Source of the DNA: Verrucomicrobiota bacterium
Lineage (GTDB): Bacteria; Verrucomicrobiota; Kiritimatiellia; CAIVKH01
Reading direction: 5' to 3'
Assembly (NCBI GenBank): GCA_024233345.1
Contig: JACKPT010000003.1
Coordinates: 124,001 to 188,000, forward strand
Length of the DNA: 64,000 bases
Position 1 is the first letter of the stretch, and every line of letters begins with the position of its first letter. Under the pieces are notes generated by a model, which worked only from the letters and a program-made list of their open reading frames with translations, did not search any database and was not told the origin of the DNA. The translations under genes were made by a program, and so were the position numbers. This document shows, one piece after another, positions 8,423-17,761 of the stretch.

Positions 8423-10783
8423 CTATGCCTGATCAACGTCCAGCGGGCGGACGGTTTTTTCAGAATCGTCCGACACCGCACCGGCCGACGCCACCTCGTC
8501 CGGTTCTGATCCACCCCCAGCGTCCGCCGCTGGGGCGTCCAAACGGCCCTCGCGTTCCGGCACACTGGCCAGATCAATCGGCGGATCGGCATAGTACTGA
8601 AAGTAAACCGCTCCCAGTGGCGGAAGTGAAATCGCCAGGGAATACTGGTGGCTGTTCCAGGCCACCGGCTCGGTATGGACCGATTCCTCATAGACGCCAA
8701 CGCCACTACCCCCGAACGAGGTGTGATCGGAGTTGAGAATCTGGGTATACACCCCCTCGTAGGGGACCCCGACCCGGTACTGCTCCCGGACCACCGGGGT
8801 AAAATTGAAAATGCAGACTACGATATGCCGGGCGTTCTTGGCCTTGCGGAGGAAGGAGATGGTGCTGTTCTCGCTGTCGTGAAGGTCGATCCACTCGAAA
8901 CCATCCCAGGCGAAATCCACCTCATACAGCGGTTGATTCCGTTTGTAGATCGTATTCAACTTGCCCAGAAAATATTGGAGCTTCTGGTGGGGCTCATATT
9001 TCAACAAATGCCAGTCCATGCTTTCATGGCAGTTCCATTCCGTCCACTGGCCAATTTCCGTGCCCATGAACAGGAGCTTCTTGCCGGGATGGGCATACAT
9101 GAAGGCAAGCAGCAGGCGCAGGTTGGCAAACTTCTGCCACACATCCCCCGGCATCTTGTCGAGCATGGACTTTTTCCCGTGGACCACCTCGTCATGTGAA
9201 AACGGGAGGATAAAGTTCTCGGTAAAGGCATAGATGAGCGAGAAGGTCACCGCGTTGTGGTGGTATTTCCGATGGATCGGGTCCTTGGTGATGTATTCCA
9301 GGATATCGTGCATCCAGCCCATGTTCCACTTGAGCCCGAACCCGAGCCCCCCCAGGTAGGTGGGCCGCGACACCATGGGCCAGGCCGTCGACTCCTCGGC
9401 GAAGGTCATGATTCCCGGATATTCGGCATGGATCACCTCGTTGAACTTCTTGATGAAGTCCACTGCTTCGAGATTTTCGCGCCCGCCAAACTGGTTGGGG
9501 ATCCACTCCCCTTCCTTGCGGGAATAATCGAGGTACAACATGCTGGCCACCGCATCGACCCGGAACCCGTCGATGTGATAATAGTCCGCCCAGTACACCG
9601 CATTGGACATCAGGAATGACCGCACTTCATTGCGGCCGTAATTAAAGATCAGGGTGCCCCAGTCCTTGTGTTCACCTTTGCGGGGATCGGCATGTTCATA
9701 CAGGTTGGTGCCATCGAAATAGGCCAGCCCATGGCCATCCTTGGGGAAGTGCGCGGGCACCCAGTCCAGAATCACCCCGATCCCTTCCTGGTGGCAGCGG
9801 TCGACAAAATATTTGAAGTCATCGGGATTGCCGAACCGGGAGGTCGGGGCATAGTAGCCGATGGTCTGGTATCCCCAGGATCCATCGAATGGGTGCTCGG
9901 AGATCGGCAGCAGCTCGATATGGGTGAAGCCGAGGTTCTTGACGTAGGGCAACAACCAGTCGGCCAGCTCCCGGTAGGTCATCCACCGGTTGTCCTCGTG
10001 GGCAACCCGGCGCCAGGAACCGAGATGCACCTCGTAAATGGAAACCGGCACATCCATCTCCGTCGACGCCTTCCGCCGCTTGTTCATCCAGGCCTTGTCC
10101 TGCCATTCATACGCCTCGGCATCCCAGACCACCGACGCGGATTTGGGCCGCAGCTCGTTGTAGAAGGCATAGGGATCGGACTTCTGGGCGAGATAGTCCA
10201 TCGGCCCCTTGACTTCAAATTTATACAGATCCCCCTTGGTCAACCCGGGAAGAAACAGCTCCCAGATCCCCGAACTGTCGCGGCGATGCATCGGGTGATG
10301 GCGCCCATCCCACTGGTTAAAAAAGCCAATCACACTGACCCGCAGGGCATTCGGCGCCCACACCGCAAAGTGCACACCCTCCACCCCGTCCACGGTGATC
10401 AGATGCGCCCCCATTTTTTTGTAGGTGCGGAAGTGGGTGCCCTCGCCATGGAGATGCAGGTCGAAGTCCGTCAATTGAAACGGGAACCGGTAGGGGTCTT
10501 CGGTTTCCCAGACATGGCCTTTGTCGCCGGTGATTTTCAGGGTGTAGTGAAAGGGTTTGCGATCGGGCAGGAAGACCTCAAACAGGCCGGCTTTGTGAAT
10601 GCGCTTCAGTTCGACCGAAGCCCCTTTTTTGTCGATCAGCTCCACTGCGGAGGCGTGGGGCTGAAAACTCCGGATCACCACTCCGCCGTCCTCCACCTTG
10701 TGGAGCCCGAGAACATCGAAAGGTTCTGCGTGAATTCCGTAAATGATGGCGTTGACTGTCTCTTCGGAAAGCTTTCTCGTCAT
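8423..10783 (-). CDS. glgB: 1,4-alpha-glucan branching enzyme, GH13
   Basis: GlgB makes alpha-1,6 branches in glycogen. It has the N-terminal branching-enzyme modules (HAEPFDVLGLHK at about 18-29, then a CBM48 region around FAVWAPNALRVSVIGFFNQW). The GH13 barrel carries DGFRVDAVASMLYLDY (Asp nucleophile), FAEESTAWP (Glu acid/base) and FSHDEVVHGKKSML (Asp), followed by an all-beta C-terminal domain. At 786 residues it is about 50 longer than most homologues, owing to an acidic Ala/Asp/Glu-rich tail after PLGAVYFQYYADPP. It is the first gene of the minus-strand glycogen run and carries out the same reaction predicted for the GH57 enzyme at 499-2124. Confidence 0.95.
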   Translation of the reverse strand: MTRKLSEETVNAIIYGIHAEPFDVLGLHKVEDGGVVIRSFQPHASAVELIDKKGASVELKRIHKAGLFEVFLPDRKPFHYTLKITGDKGHVWETEDPYRFPFQLTDFDLHLHGEGTHFRTYKKMGAHLITVDGVEGVHFAVWAPNALRVSVIGFFNQWDGRHHPMHRRDSSGIWELFLPGLTKGDLYKFEVKGPMDYLAQKSDPYAFYNELRPKSASVVWDAEAYEWQDKAWMNKRRKASTEMDVPVSIYEVHLGSWRRVAHEDNRWMTYRELADWLLPYVKNLGFTHIELLPISEHPFDGSWGYQTIGYYAPTSRFGNPDDFKYFVDRCHQEGIGVILDWVPAHFPKDGHGLAYFDGTNLYEHADPRKGEHKDWGTLIFNYGRNEVRSFLMSNAVYWADYYHIDGFRVDAVASMLYLDYSRKEGEWIPNQFGGRENLEAVDFIKKFNEVIHAEYPGIMTFAEESTAWPMVSRPTYLGGLGFGLKWNMGWMHDILEYITKDPIHRKYHHNAVTFSLIYAFTENFILPFSHDEVVHGKKSMLDKMPGDVWQKFANLRLLLAFMYAHPGKKLLFMGTEIGQWTEWNCHESMDWHLLKYEPHQKLQYFLGKLNTIYKRNQPLYEVDFAWDGFEWIDLHDSENSTISFLRKAKNARHIVVCIFNFTPVVREQYRVGVPYEGVYTQILNSDHTSFGGSGVGVYEESVHTEPVAWNSHQYSLAISLPPLGAVYFQYYADPPIDLASVPEREGRLDAPAADAGGGSEPDEVASAGAVSDDSEKTVRPLDVDQA

Positions 10784-10901
10784 GGTGGTGTTCGCCGCTC
10801 CTGCTTTCTCTCTATGGTTTGTTGCCCCGACTCTCTGTTGTTAGCGGTTTGTGAACATGAAGTCACGGACAATCCGCCGCACGATCAACCGCCCACCCGG
10901 A

Positions 10902-11774
10902 TCATGGTGGTCCCTCGGGCCGCGCCGGGCCCCGGAGTCCCCCGCCCCCGGGCCGCATCCCCCGCCAGATCGAACCCATGGAGGTCACGTCAATCAAGTT
11001 GTTCAGGTAATCGACAAACAGGGAGGCGGCGGCCTCCGAATAGCCGATCTGAACCGCGATCTGGTAAAATTCATGGTCCCGCTCCTGCTCCAGCCAGGGG
11101 GTGAGTTCCCGCAGGTTGCCCATCAACGCCCGCCGAAGGTCCTGCCGCTCTTCCCGTGGCAGGTCGTCGGCGCGCATCCGGTCCGCCAACTGCCAGGTCT
11201 GATCGAGCAGAGAAAGCATTCCATTGTACGCGGCAATTTCCTCGTCCGACCAACCCGACAAATCTCGGTTGAGAAAGTGCGCGGCCTTGCGGGCAAAGGC
11301 ATCCTCCACCCGCTGTCGGGCCGCTTCCCGGGCCTGGACGATTTCCTCGTACCGCTCGGGGTCGCTCTGCTTGAGATCCTCGAGCCAGTTGCCGCGATCC
11401 CGGCGATCCAGTTGGTTGGTAAGGGCGGGGGTGGATGCCTGGCGCAACCAGGCGAGTTGTTCATCCCGAGCCCGAAGGGTTTCGGCCAGTTTCCGGTTTT
11501 CTTCCTTCAATGCCTCCCATTGATTCGAGCCTGCGGCGGGGTTCACGGTCTCGCCGGAGACCACCGGAGCCGGCCCAGCGGCCTTCGGGGAGGGGGAGAT
11601 GATCGCCGGTGCTTCCCGAACCTGGCGCAGCTCTGCAAGGTCCTGCTCCAGCCCAATCGCGACCTGCCGATAGTGCAGGGCCAGCCCGGTGGTCGCACCG
11701 ATCAGCACCAGCCCCATCCCCCGCAGAGCCCAGTGTTTTATCGCGCGTTGAGTCAGGGCCGACGGCATGGTCAC
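10902..11774 (-). CDS. Membrane-anchored coiled-coil protein, unknown function
   Basis: A 290-residue protein with one N-terminal transmembrane segment (about 16-34, LRGMGLVLIGATTGLALHY). A coiled-coil stretch (EQDLAELRQVREA, then EALKEENRKLAETLRARDEQL) precedes a charged helical domain rich in Glu/Arg, and the tail is Gly/Pro-rich and probably disordered. No enzymatic motif was seen. The start chosen is GTG 11774, which has AAGGA 6 bases upstream; ATG 11768 is the alternative. It follows the TPR lipoprotein by 31 bp, so the two are probably co-transcribed and may act together at the cell envelope. Confidence 0.7.
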   Translation of the reverse strand: MTMPSALTQRAIKHWALRGMGLVLIGATTGLALHYRQVAIGLEQDLAELRQVREAPAIISPSPKAAGPAPVVSGETVNPAAGSNQWEALKEENRKLAETLRARDEQLAWLRQASTPALTNQLDRRDRGNWLEDLKQSDPERYEEIVQAREAARQRVEDAFARKAAHFLNRDLSGWSDEEIAAYNGMLSLLDQTWQLADRMRADDLPREERQDLRRALMGNLRELTPWLEQERDHEFYQIAVQIGYSEAAASLFVDYLNNLIDVTSMGSIWRGMRPGGGGLRGPARPEGPP

Positions 11775-11805
11775 GTTGTTCCTTCAGGGGTCACCCGGTT
11801 CACTG

Positions 11806-13833
11806 TCATCGATGATTTTCGATCCAGGCCCGAACTGCGGGTGCGCTCCGGTCATTGGGAGCAAGGTCCAGAAACCGTTGATAGTGGACAACCGCTTGCG
11901 CATGCGTGGCCGGGTTTTCCGAAAGCAGCACCCCGAGGGCATAGTGGGCCTGGACATAATCCGGTTCGTCCTTGAGGAGGGCTTCCAACTGTTCCCGGGC
12001 CTGGGTCTGGTCTCCCTCCCGCTGATAGAGCAAGGCGAGATTGAATCTGGCGGCGGTAAGCCCGGGGTTCTTTCGCAAGGCCTCGCGGTACGCTGCGGCA
12101 GCGAGGCTTTGATCGCCCTGCATCATGTAACAGATCCCGAGGTTATAGAAGGTGTTGGCGAGGCGGTCGTCATTCTCGAGCGAGCGCAGATAAAAGAAGA
12201 CCGCCTGTTCCCAGTTCTGTTTGCGCTGAAAGTCATAGGCGCGGCGGAAGGCCTGTTCGGCGGCGCGGCGGTTGATCTGGGCGGGCGCCCGGTAGGGCAA
12301 CAGGCTCGGCGCCGTCGATGACGGGGTGACCGCAGAGGATCCCCCCTCCGGCAAACGCACCGGGGCGGGGGCGAGCACCTCAGCGCGGGCCACTGCGGCA
12401 TTGCGGCGGGCATCCCCGGGGAATGTTTCGGCAAAGGACCGATAGGTCCGGGCGGCGTTTTCAGGAAGCTCCATATGGCGGTCAAACAACAGGGCCAATT
12501 CCCAGTGCGCATCGGCGGCGGTTGGATCAGCAGCCAGCGCCCGCCGCAAGGTCACCAACGCGGTATCATACTCTCCCTGCAAAATCGCCAACCGCCCCTG
12601 CCCTATCAGGGAGGGCACATGATCGGGGTCAATGGAAAGGGCCCGGCGGTAGGCATTTTTCGCATCCCCCAAACGGCCGCGCTCAACCAGGTAGTCGCCC
12701 AGTGCGGCATGCGCACCCGGCAAATCAAAACAAACCGACGCCGCTTCGCGCAATGCACGCTCCCGGCCCCCGGAGATCTCCTCCCGGTCCGCATAAGCCG
12801 CTGCATCCAGATAGGTATCCAGGGCAAGACCGGATTGCCCCTGCTCGCCCTGCTCTTTTCCCAGCTTCAACAGGCGGTCAAGCTCGGCCACCACAGGCTC
12901 CACCGCTGCTGGGGCTTCGGGAATGGGAAGCGCGACCCCGTCGTCCGTCCCGGCGGGCTGGGGCTGGGCTCCCGGGACCGTCGCCTCCGGGGGGGCATCC
13001 GGCACAACCGGCGGCGGCTCCACCGGCTCAGGAAAAACCGGACGGGGCGACGCAGCTCCATCCGCCAACCGCGCCATGGATGCACGGGCCTCATCCACCG
13101 GGCCCGCACCCCGGGAATGGGCGAGAAATTTTTTGTAGTAGGCCTTGGCCTGATCCGGTTCGCCCAGATAGGCGTCATAGATCAGTCCCAGATCATACAG
13201 CGCGGGGGCATACTGGGGATCCATTTCCAGGGCCTGCATCAGCAATTCGATGGCCTGGTCCTCTCCGCCTGCACTCAATTCGACCGTCGCGAGGGCGGTG
13301 AGGATGCGCGGCGAGGAAGGATTCCGGTCGCGAGCCGCATGCAGGGCATTGCGCGCCCTCGGGGCCTGGCCAAGTTGCATATACAGGTGGGCCAGGTATT
13401 CCAGCGCGGTCGTGTCCTCGCGGTTCATCGCGATGGCTTCATTCAGATACCGCTGGGCCGTGCGAATATCCCCGCGTTGGCCGGCCAGTACCCCCAGGTT
13501 GTAGACCGGCTCCACCTGAACCGGATTCAGACGGCGGCTTTCCTCAAACGCCTTGCGGGCCTCGGTGTCCTGCCCCAACCGGGCCGCGGCAATCCCCGCA
13601 TAATTGTATGCCAACCCGTTATCGGCATGAGCGGGACGGCGGGTGATGGATTTTTCAAACAGGGCCTTGGCCCGCACATCATTGCCCCGGTCCAACTCGC
13701 GAATACCCCGGTCAAACTCGCGTTGACCGGAAGACTGGGAACAACTGACGGACACAATCGCGAGCGCCACCACACCGGCCAGCATGCCCGGGCGACGCCA
13801 CTTCCAACCGCTTATGATACCGTGGTCTACCAT
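11806..13833 (-). CDS. TPR-repeat lipoprotein
   Basis: A 675-residue protein with a lipoprotein-type signal (hydrophobic MLAGVVALAIVSVSC, lipobox Cys at about 31). Many tetratricopeptide repeats are visible, such as AYNYAGIAAARLGQDTEAR, VYNLGVLAGQRGDIRTAQ, APALYDLGLIYDAYLGEP and NTFYNLGICYMMQGDQSLA. A Pro-rich linker near the middle separates two TPR blocks. TPR lipoproteins usually serve as protein-binding scaffolds at the membrane. The partner here is unknown, but the coiled-coil membrane protein directly downstream is a candidate. Confidence 0.82.
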   Translation of the reverse strand: MVDHGIISGWKWRRPGMLAGVVALAIVSVSCSQSSGQREFDRGIRELDRGNDVRAKALFEKSITRRPAHADNGLAYNYAGIAAARLGQDTEARKAFEESRRLNPVQVEPVYNLGVLAGQRGDIRTAQRYLNEAIAMNREDTTALEYLAHLYMQLGQAPRARNALHAARDRNPSSPRILTALATVELSAGGEDQAIELLMQALEMDPQYAPALYDLGLIYDAYLGEPDQAKAYYKKFLAHSRGAGPVDEARASMARLADGAASPRPVFPEPVEPPPVVPDAPPEATVPGAQPQPAGTDDGVALPIPEAPAAVEPVVAELDRLLKLGKEQGEQGQSGLALDTYLDAAAYADREEISGGRERALREAASVCFDLPGAHAALGDYLVERGRLGDAKNAYRRALSIDPDHVPSLIGQGRLAILQGEYDTALVTLRRALAADPTAADAHWELALLFDRHMELPENAARTYRSFAETFPGDARRNAAVARAEVLAPAPVRLPEGGSSAVTPSSTAPSLLPYRAPAQINRRAAEQAFRRAYDFQRKQNWEQAVFFYLRSLENDDRLANTFYNLGICYMMQGDQSLAAAAYREALRKNPGLTAARFNLALLYQREGDQTQAREQLEALLKDEPDYVQAHYALGVLLSENPATHAQAVVHYQRFLDLAPNDRSAPAVRAWIENHR

Positions 13834-13893
13834 TGGCTTAGGGTACCATGTCGGATGGCTTCGGCAAAGGAATCCGTGGAACGACCCCGAAAC

Positions 13894-14295
13894 TCACGCC
13901 CCGGATAACACCTGCATGTGACAGGATCGGGTCCGGGGTCCGTCAAACTCACAGAAAAAGACCCCCTGCCAAGTCCCCAGGACCAGCCTGCCCCCCTGCA
14001 CCGGCACCAGAGCCGACGACCCCATCAGGCTCGCTTTGGCATGAGCTGCGGTATTGCCCTCGACATGCTGATAGCTGCGGCGGGTCCAGGGCACCACCTC
14101 ATCCAAAACCAGATCCAGATCGACCATGACATGGGGATCCGCATGCTCATTCACCGTCACCCCGGCCGTGGTGTGAGGCACGAAAACCATCACCGCACCA
14201 TCGATCAAACCGGTTTCCTCCACGTAAGCTTGCACTTGGTTGCTGATTTCGAGAAACTGCGTTCTCTTGGAAGTGGATAGTTGAATGCTCTTCAT
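13894..14295 (-). CDS. YjbQ family protein (UPF0047)
   Basis: A 133-residue YjbQ/UPF0047 family protein. The family signature is present: FVPHTTAGVTVNEHADPHV, then HVEGNTAAHAKASLMGSS, and the C-terminal GTWQGVFFCEFDGPRTR. Conserved His and Glu residues probably form the active site. Members have been reported with weak thiamine-phosphate synthase activity, but the physiological role is not settled. It is divergent from the CNNM gene at 14346, with 50 bp between the two starts, so the spacer must hold both promoters. Confidence 0.88.
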   Translation of the reverse strand: MKSIQLSTSKRTQFLEISNQVQAYVEETGLIDGAVMVFVPHTTAGVTVNEHADPHVMVDLDLVLDEVVPWTRRSYQHVEGNTAAHAKASLMGSSALVPVQGGRLVLGTWQGVFFCEFDGPRTRSCHMQVLSGA

Positions 14296-14345
14296 AGTCC
14301 GATATCGTATGCCAAACCAATGGAAAGGATCAAGCAGCTAGGTTC

Positions 14346-15608
14346 ATGGAATCCCTGGTCATTTTAGAAATTACCCTGGTGGTCTTTCTGCTCGGGCTCT
14401 CGGGATTCTTTTCCAGCTCGGAAACGATTTTCTTTTCCCTGAACCCCATGCGGATTCGGCGGATTTCCGAACGAAATCCCTACGCAGGCACCCAGGTTCA
14501 CAACCTGATGACCAACCCGTCGGCCCTGCTATCGACGATCCTGATCGGCAATACCATCGTGAATGTCGCGGTCGCCGCGCTTGGATTTGCCGCTGCGGAA
14601 AATCTATCCGAGGGATTTGGAGAGATCATTGCCATCCCCCTGGTCACCCTGGTGCTGATTGTATTCGGCGAGGTCATTCCCAAGCGGGTTGGCCTCTACT
14701 ATGCCGAACAGCTCAGTCCCTGGTATGCCCCGACCTTCACCCTGCTGATCAAGGTGCTGAAACCGCTCCGGCTCGCGTTGGATGCCATGACCCAGGCCAT
14801 CACGCCACTGATTCGGCCCCATGGCAAAACCCTCAGTGAAGAGGAATTTGAGACCGTGCTCGACATCAGCGGCGAGGAAGGCGTCATCAATGGCGACGAA
14901 CTCGCCATGCTCAAGGCGATCATTCAACTGGAAGATCTGACCGCCAGCCATGTCATGACCCCCCGGGTCGACATCATCGGCATCGATCTCGAGGATGAAG
15001 AGGAAAATCCCGTGGAAATTGCCCGCAAGGCGCGGCGCAAGTATCTGCTGCTCTACGGGGATTCGCTCGACCAGGTCGTCGGGTTCCTCGATGTCCGAGC
15101 CTTCCTGCTCGACCCCGAACAGAATCTCAAGTCCGCGACCATTGCCCCTTTCTTTGTTCCCGAAGGCGCACCCCTGAACATGCTGCTTACCCGCTTCCAA
15201 ACCGAAAAACGCCGCATTGCCGTGGTGGTCGATGAATATGGCGGCACCGCCGGCGTGGTGACCCGGGGTGATATTCTCGAGGAGATCACCGGGGAGATCT
15301 ACCAGGAACTCAACAAGCCGCGCCCCCTGTGGCAAAGTGCCGGGCCCAACCGCTGGCTGGTCGATGCCAATACCAGCCTCGAAGAACTCAACCGCAAACT
15401 CGACCTCGACCTCGAGGATGAAACCAGCGACCGGCTGGCCGGATGGATCGCCTCCAATGTCGGGCATATGCCGGAGAAGGACGATGTGGTGGAAAACCAG
15501 GGGGTCCGGGTCACGGTCCTCCAGACCATCCGCCTCCGGGTCACCCTGGCCATGATCGAAGTGCTGCAGGGCAACAAGGCCGATGAGGATACGGAGGCGA
15601 AATCATGA
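14346..15608 (+). CDS. CNNM/CorC-HlyC family membrane protein
   Basis: A 420-residue protein with the full CNNM plan. A DUF21 transmembrane domain (about 1-180; SGFFSSSETIFFSL, STILIGNTIVNVAV, VFGEVIPK) is followed by a CBS pair (about 200-320; HVMTPRVDIIGID, VVVDEYGGTAGVVTRGDILEEITGEI) and a CorC_HlyC domain (LEELNRKLDLDLEDE to about 405). Relatives act in magnesium or cobalt export and homeostasis. It overlaps the next gene by 4 bases (ATGA), which indicates coupled translation of two CNNM paralogues. Confidence 0.9.
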   Translation: MESLVILEITLVVFLLGLSGFFSSSETIFFSLNPMRIRRISERNPYAGTQVHNLMTNPSALLSTILIGNTIVNVAVAALGFAAAENLSEGFGEIIAIPLVTLVLIVFGEVIPKRVGLYYAEQLSPWYAPTFTLLIKVLKPLRLALDAMTQAITPLIRPHGKTLSEEEFETVLDISGEEGVINGDELAMLKAIIQLEDLTASHVMTPRVDIIGIDLEDEEENPVEIARKARRKYLLLYGDSLDQVVGFLDVRAFLLDPEQNLKSATIAPFFVPEGAPLNMLLTRFQTEKRRIAVVVDEYGGTAGVVTRGDILEEITGEIYQELNKPRPLWQSAGPNRWLVDANTSLEELNRKLDLDLEDETSDRLAGWIASNVGHMPEKDDVVENQGVRVTVLQTIRLRVTLAMIEVLQGNKADEDTEAKS

Positions 15609-16567
15609 ACGCCTTCGAATTCCTGATCATCATCACCTGCTTTGTCCTGTCCGGCTTTTTCTCCGGTATTGAAACCGGCATGATCTCCATCAACCGGCTT
15701 CGGCTCCGGCATCTGGTACGCCACAAAGTCAAGGGCGCGGCGATTCTCCAGGAATTCCTGACCGAGCCGGATCACCTGCTCGGCACCACCCTGGTCGGGA
15801 ACAACATTGCCAACACCGTGTTCTCGGTCATGCTGGTCAGCGTGGGCTCACGGTTGATCGGGGATGCCGGGGCCTGGATCGCCAGTATCGGGGCGTCCCT
15901 GCTGCTGCTGGTGTTTTGCGAATATCTCCCCAAATTATGGTTTCAGAGCTTTCCCTCCCGGAGATGCCTGCCGTTCGCCCCGATGCTCTATTACTCCGGG
16001 CGCATTCTTTATCCCGTCAGCAACGTGCTGATCCGATCCATCCAGTTCATGACCCCGTTTCTGAAGAACGACGACACCAAGCGCCAGCCTGCGGTCACCC
16101 GCGAAGAGGTGCTGCGGCTGGTCCGGGAAGGCCAGCGCAGCGGGGTCTTGTCCGAAGACGAAACCCGGATGATTTCCGGTGTGTTTGATCTGCGAACCAT
16201 GACCTGCAGCGAGATCATGATCCCCCGCAGCAAGATGGTCTATGTCCAACACACCACCTCCCGCGAAGACATTCTGATGCTGGCCCGGGCTCACGAAATG
16301 GATCAGTTCCCGGTGTTTGACCACACCCGCAACACCTTTGCCGGCGTCACCTATCTGGTGGATGTCCTGTCCGATGAAGCTCCCGCCGGCAAAGCCGCCC
16401 GCGACTACATGCGCCCGCCGCAACTCGTGGCCGCCAGCACTCCGGTCGACCATGTCCTCCCCCGCATGCGGGTCACCCGCCAACCGATTGTCCTGGTTGC
16501 CGACGCCAAACAGGAGGTCATCGGCTACATCACCCTCGATGACGTGGTTGAAGAAATTGTTGGATAA
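15605..16567 (+). CDS. CNNM-type protein lacking the CorC_HlyC domain
   Basis: A 320-residue paralogue of the preceding gene. It has the DUF21 membrane domain (SGFFSGIETGMISINRLRL, TTLVGNNIANTVFSVML, CEYLPKLWF) and a CBS pair (EIMIPRSKMVYV, QEVIGYITLDDVVEEIVG). It stops directly after the second CBS, with no C-terminal CorC_HlyC domain. Many two-gene CNNM arrangements show this long/short pairing, which would fit a heterodimer; that is inference. The start overlaps the previous stop as ATGA. Confidence 0.88.
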   Translation: MNAFEFLIIITCFVLSGFFSGIETGMISINRLRLRHLVRHKVKGAAILQEFLTEPDHLLGTTLVGNNIANTVFSVMLVSVGSRLIGDAGAWIASIGASLLLLVFCEYLPKLWFQSFPSRRCLPFAPMLYYSGRILYPVSNVLIRSIQFMTPFLKNDDTKRQPAVTREEVLRLVREGQRSGVLSEDETRMISGVFDLRTMTCSEIMIPRSKMVYVQHTTSREDILMLARAHEMDQFPVFDHTRNTFAGVTYLVDVLSDEAPAGKAARDYMRPPQLVAASTPVDHVLPRMRVTRQPIVLVADAKQEVIGYITLDDVVEEIVG

Positions 16568-16591
16568 GGGGTGTCAGGAGGTTTCAGGTGT

Positions 16592-16634
16592 CGGGTTTCA
16601 GGTTTCAGTTATTTTGTCTGACACCTGAAACCCG
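16592..16634. terminator. Inverted repeat between convergent genes
   Basis: The 12-base arms CGGGTTTCAGGT (16592-16603) and ACCTGAAACCCG (16623-16634) are perfectly complementary around a 19-base loop. The repeat lies between the converging CNNM and CAAX-protease genes and could end transcription from both sides. There is no clear T-run, and the surrounding GTTTCAGG/GTGTCAGG repetition suggests that it began as a dispersed repeat. Confidence 0.5.
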
Positions 16635-16640
16635 CTCCTC

Positions 16641-17369
16641 CTACCAGAACTGGTACGAAGCGGTGGCGACGACATAGGCCCCCAACAGGCCGTTGGTGAT
16701 CGCATGGGCCAGGGCCACCGACCACAGGTCGCCGGTGCGGATATACATCCAGGCATACACCAGGCCCGCAACCAGGCCGCCCGCCCACTCGACATGCTCC
16801 AGGGCGAACACCACCGCGATCATGATAAAAGCAGTCCGCTCGAAGGTCGGCGGATCAAAGTCCAACCACTCCCGACGGGCAAACCAACGATAGAGAAAAC
16901 CCCGCCAAAAGAATTCTTCAATCACCCCAATCACCAGAGCAGACCCGGCAATCCGGATCAGGGTCAAGGGCCAACCGCATACCAACGGATCATACGGTGA
17001 GGGGTCGGTCATGGGCTCGCGAAGCTCTCCCCAGGGCAGAACGCCATATCGGACATACATATCATGGAACCAGGGAAACGCCTGTTGGAACCAACTGGAT
17101 TCGAACCCCACCCAGGCCACACAGACCCCCACCCCGACGGCAAGGGCAAGCGGCAGGTTGCGCCACTGGATCCGCGGATACCAGACCCAGGGCCTCAACC
17201 ACAGGAACAGTCCCAGGCAAACCAGGGTCCGCACCGCATACTTCCAACCCGCCGGATCCCCCAGCAGTTGCATGATGAACAACCAGGCAATAAAAGGAAC
17301 CGCGTGAGACACCCAGGCATTGGCGCGGCGTCCCCGATCCTCCGAATACTCAACATGGATTTCCTGCAT
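16641..17369 (-). CDS. CAAX prenyl protease-related membrane protein (exosortase-system type)
   Basis: A polytopic membrane protein of the CPBP/Abi protease superfamily. The motif VIEEFFWRGFLYRW (EE..R) is followed by FALEHVEWAGGLVAGL and then ALAHAITNGLLG with a second His, which would form the metalloprotease-like site. The C-terminal pattern (GLVYAWMYIRTGDLWSVALA, ending ASYQFW) resembles the CAAX-related family found with exosortase/PEP-CTERM sorting systems. That assignment is from memory of the family and would need a profile search. No exosortase gene is in the window. The start is unresolved: ATG 17369 has GGAGGT only one base away, whereas TTG 17420 has AGGA at a normal distance. Confidence 0.72.
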   Translation of the reverse strand: MQEIHVEYSEDRGRRANAWVSHAVPFIAWLFIMQLLGDPAGWKYAVRTLVCLGLFLWLRPWVWYPRIQWRNLPLALAVGVGVCVAWVGFESSWFQQAFPWFHDMYVRYGVLPWGELREPMTDPSPYDPLVCGWPLTLIRIAGSALVIGVIEEFFWRGFLYRWFARREWLDFDPPTFERTAFIMIAVVFALEHVEWAGGLVAGLVYAWMYIRTGDLWSVALAHAITNGLLGAYVVATASYQFW

Positions 17370-17761
17370 ACCTCCGGTTATAGCAGGGCCACACAAACCC
17401 CAGCAAGCAGTCCCACGCAAAATTCCTACACACCTACCGACTCAAGCACACCGGTCCCACGTGGCGCCCCAAGCCTCTGTGGCTCTCTGTGTCCTCCGTG
17501 GTTTTCCAAAGCCCTCATTCACCAGAGAGTCCGCCGCACAGCGTAACCGCAAAGAACCGAAAGGTAACTGGTACACGAATCAGGTGCGCGAATCTGCTAC
17601 GCTTACGCCTTGTTCACGGCAGTTATGGCCCTTGTGATTTTGGTGCCACCGTGCCCCTCACAGAGCTGGCCCCGGTTCGACAAAAATGTCACCCGGGCCG
17701 CCGAGGCGAAGGGATTGCTGCACGCGGGATGGTTGCCTATCCCTTGTGTTCCCGCTTGTTC
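17370..17761. other. Intergenic region at the left border of the defence island
   Basis: No convincing gene was seen. At 17471-17507 lies the phrase CTCTGTGTCCTCCGTGG within a GT/CT-rich stretch. Similar phrases occur at about 32541-32575 (opposite strand) and 57854-57895, so it belongs to a short dispersed repeat. Open frames here lack homology and ribosome-binding sites. The segment separates the CAAX-protease gene from the DUF499 gene and marks the left edge of the defence locus; no integrase, tRNA or att-like direct repeat was found. Confidence 0.5.
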
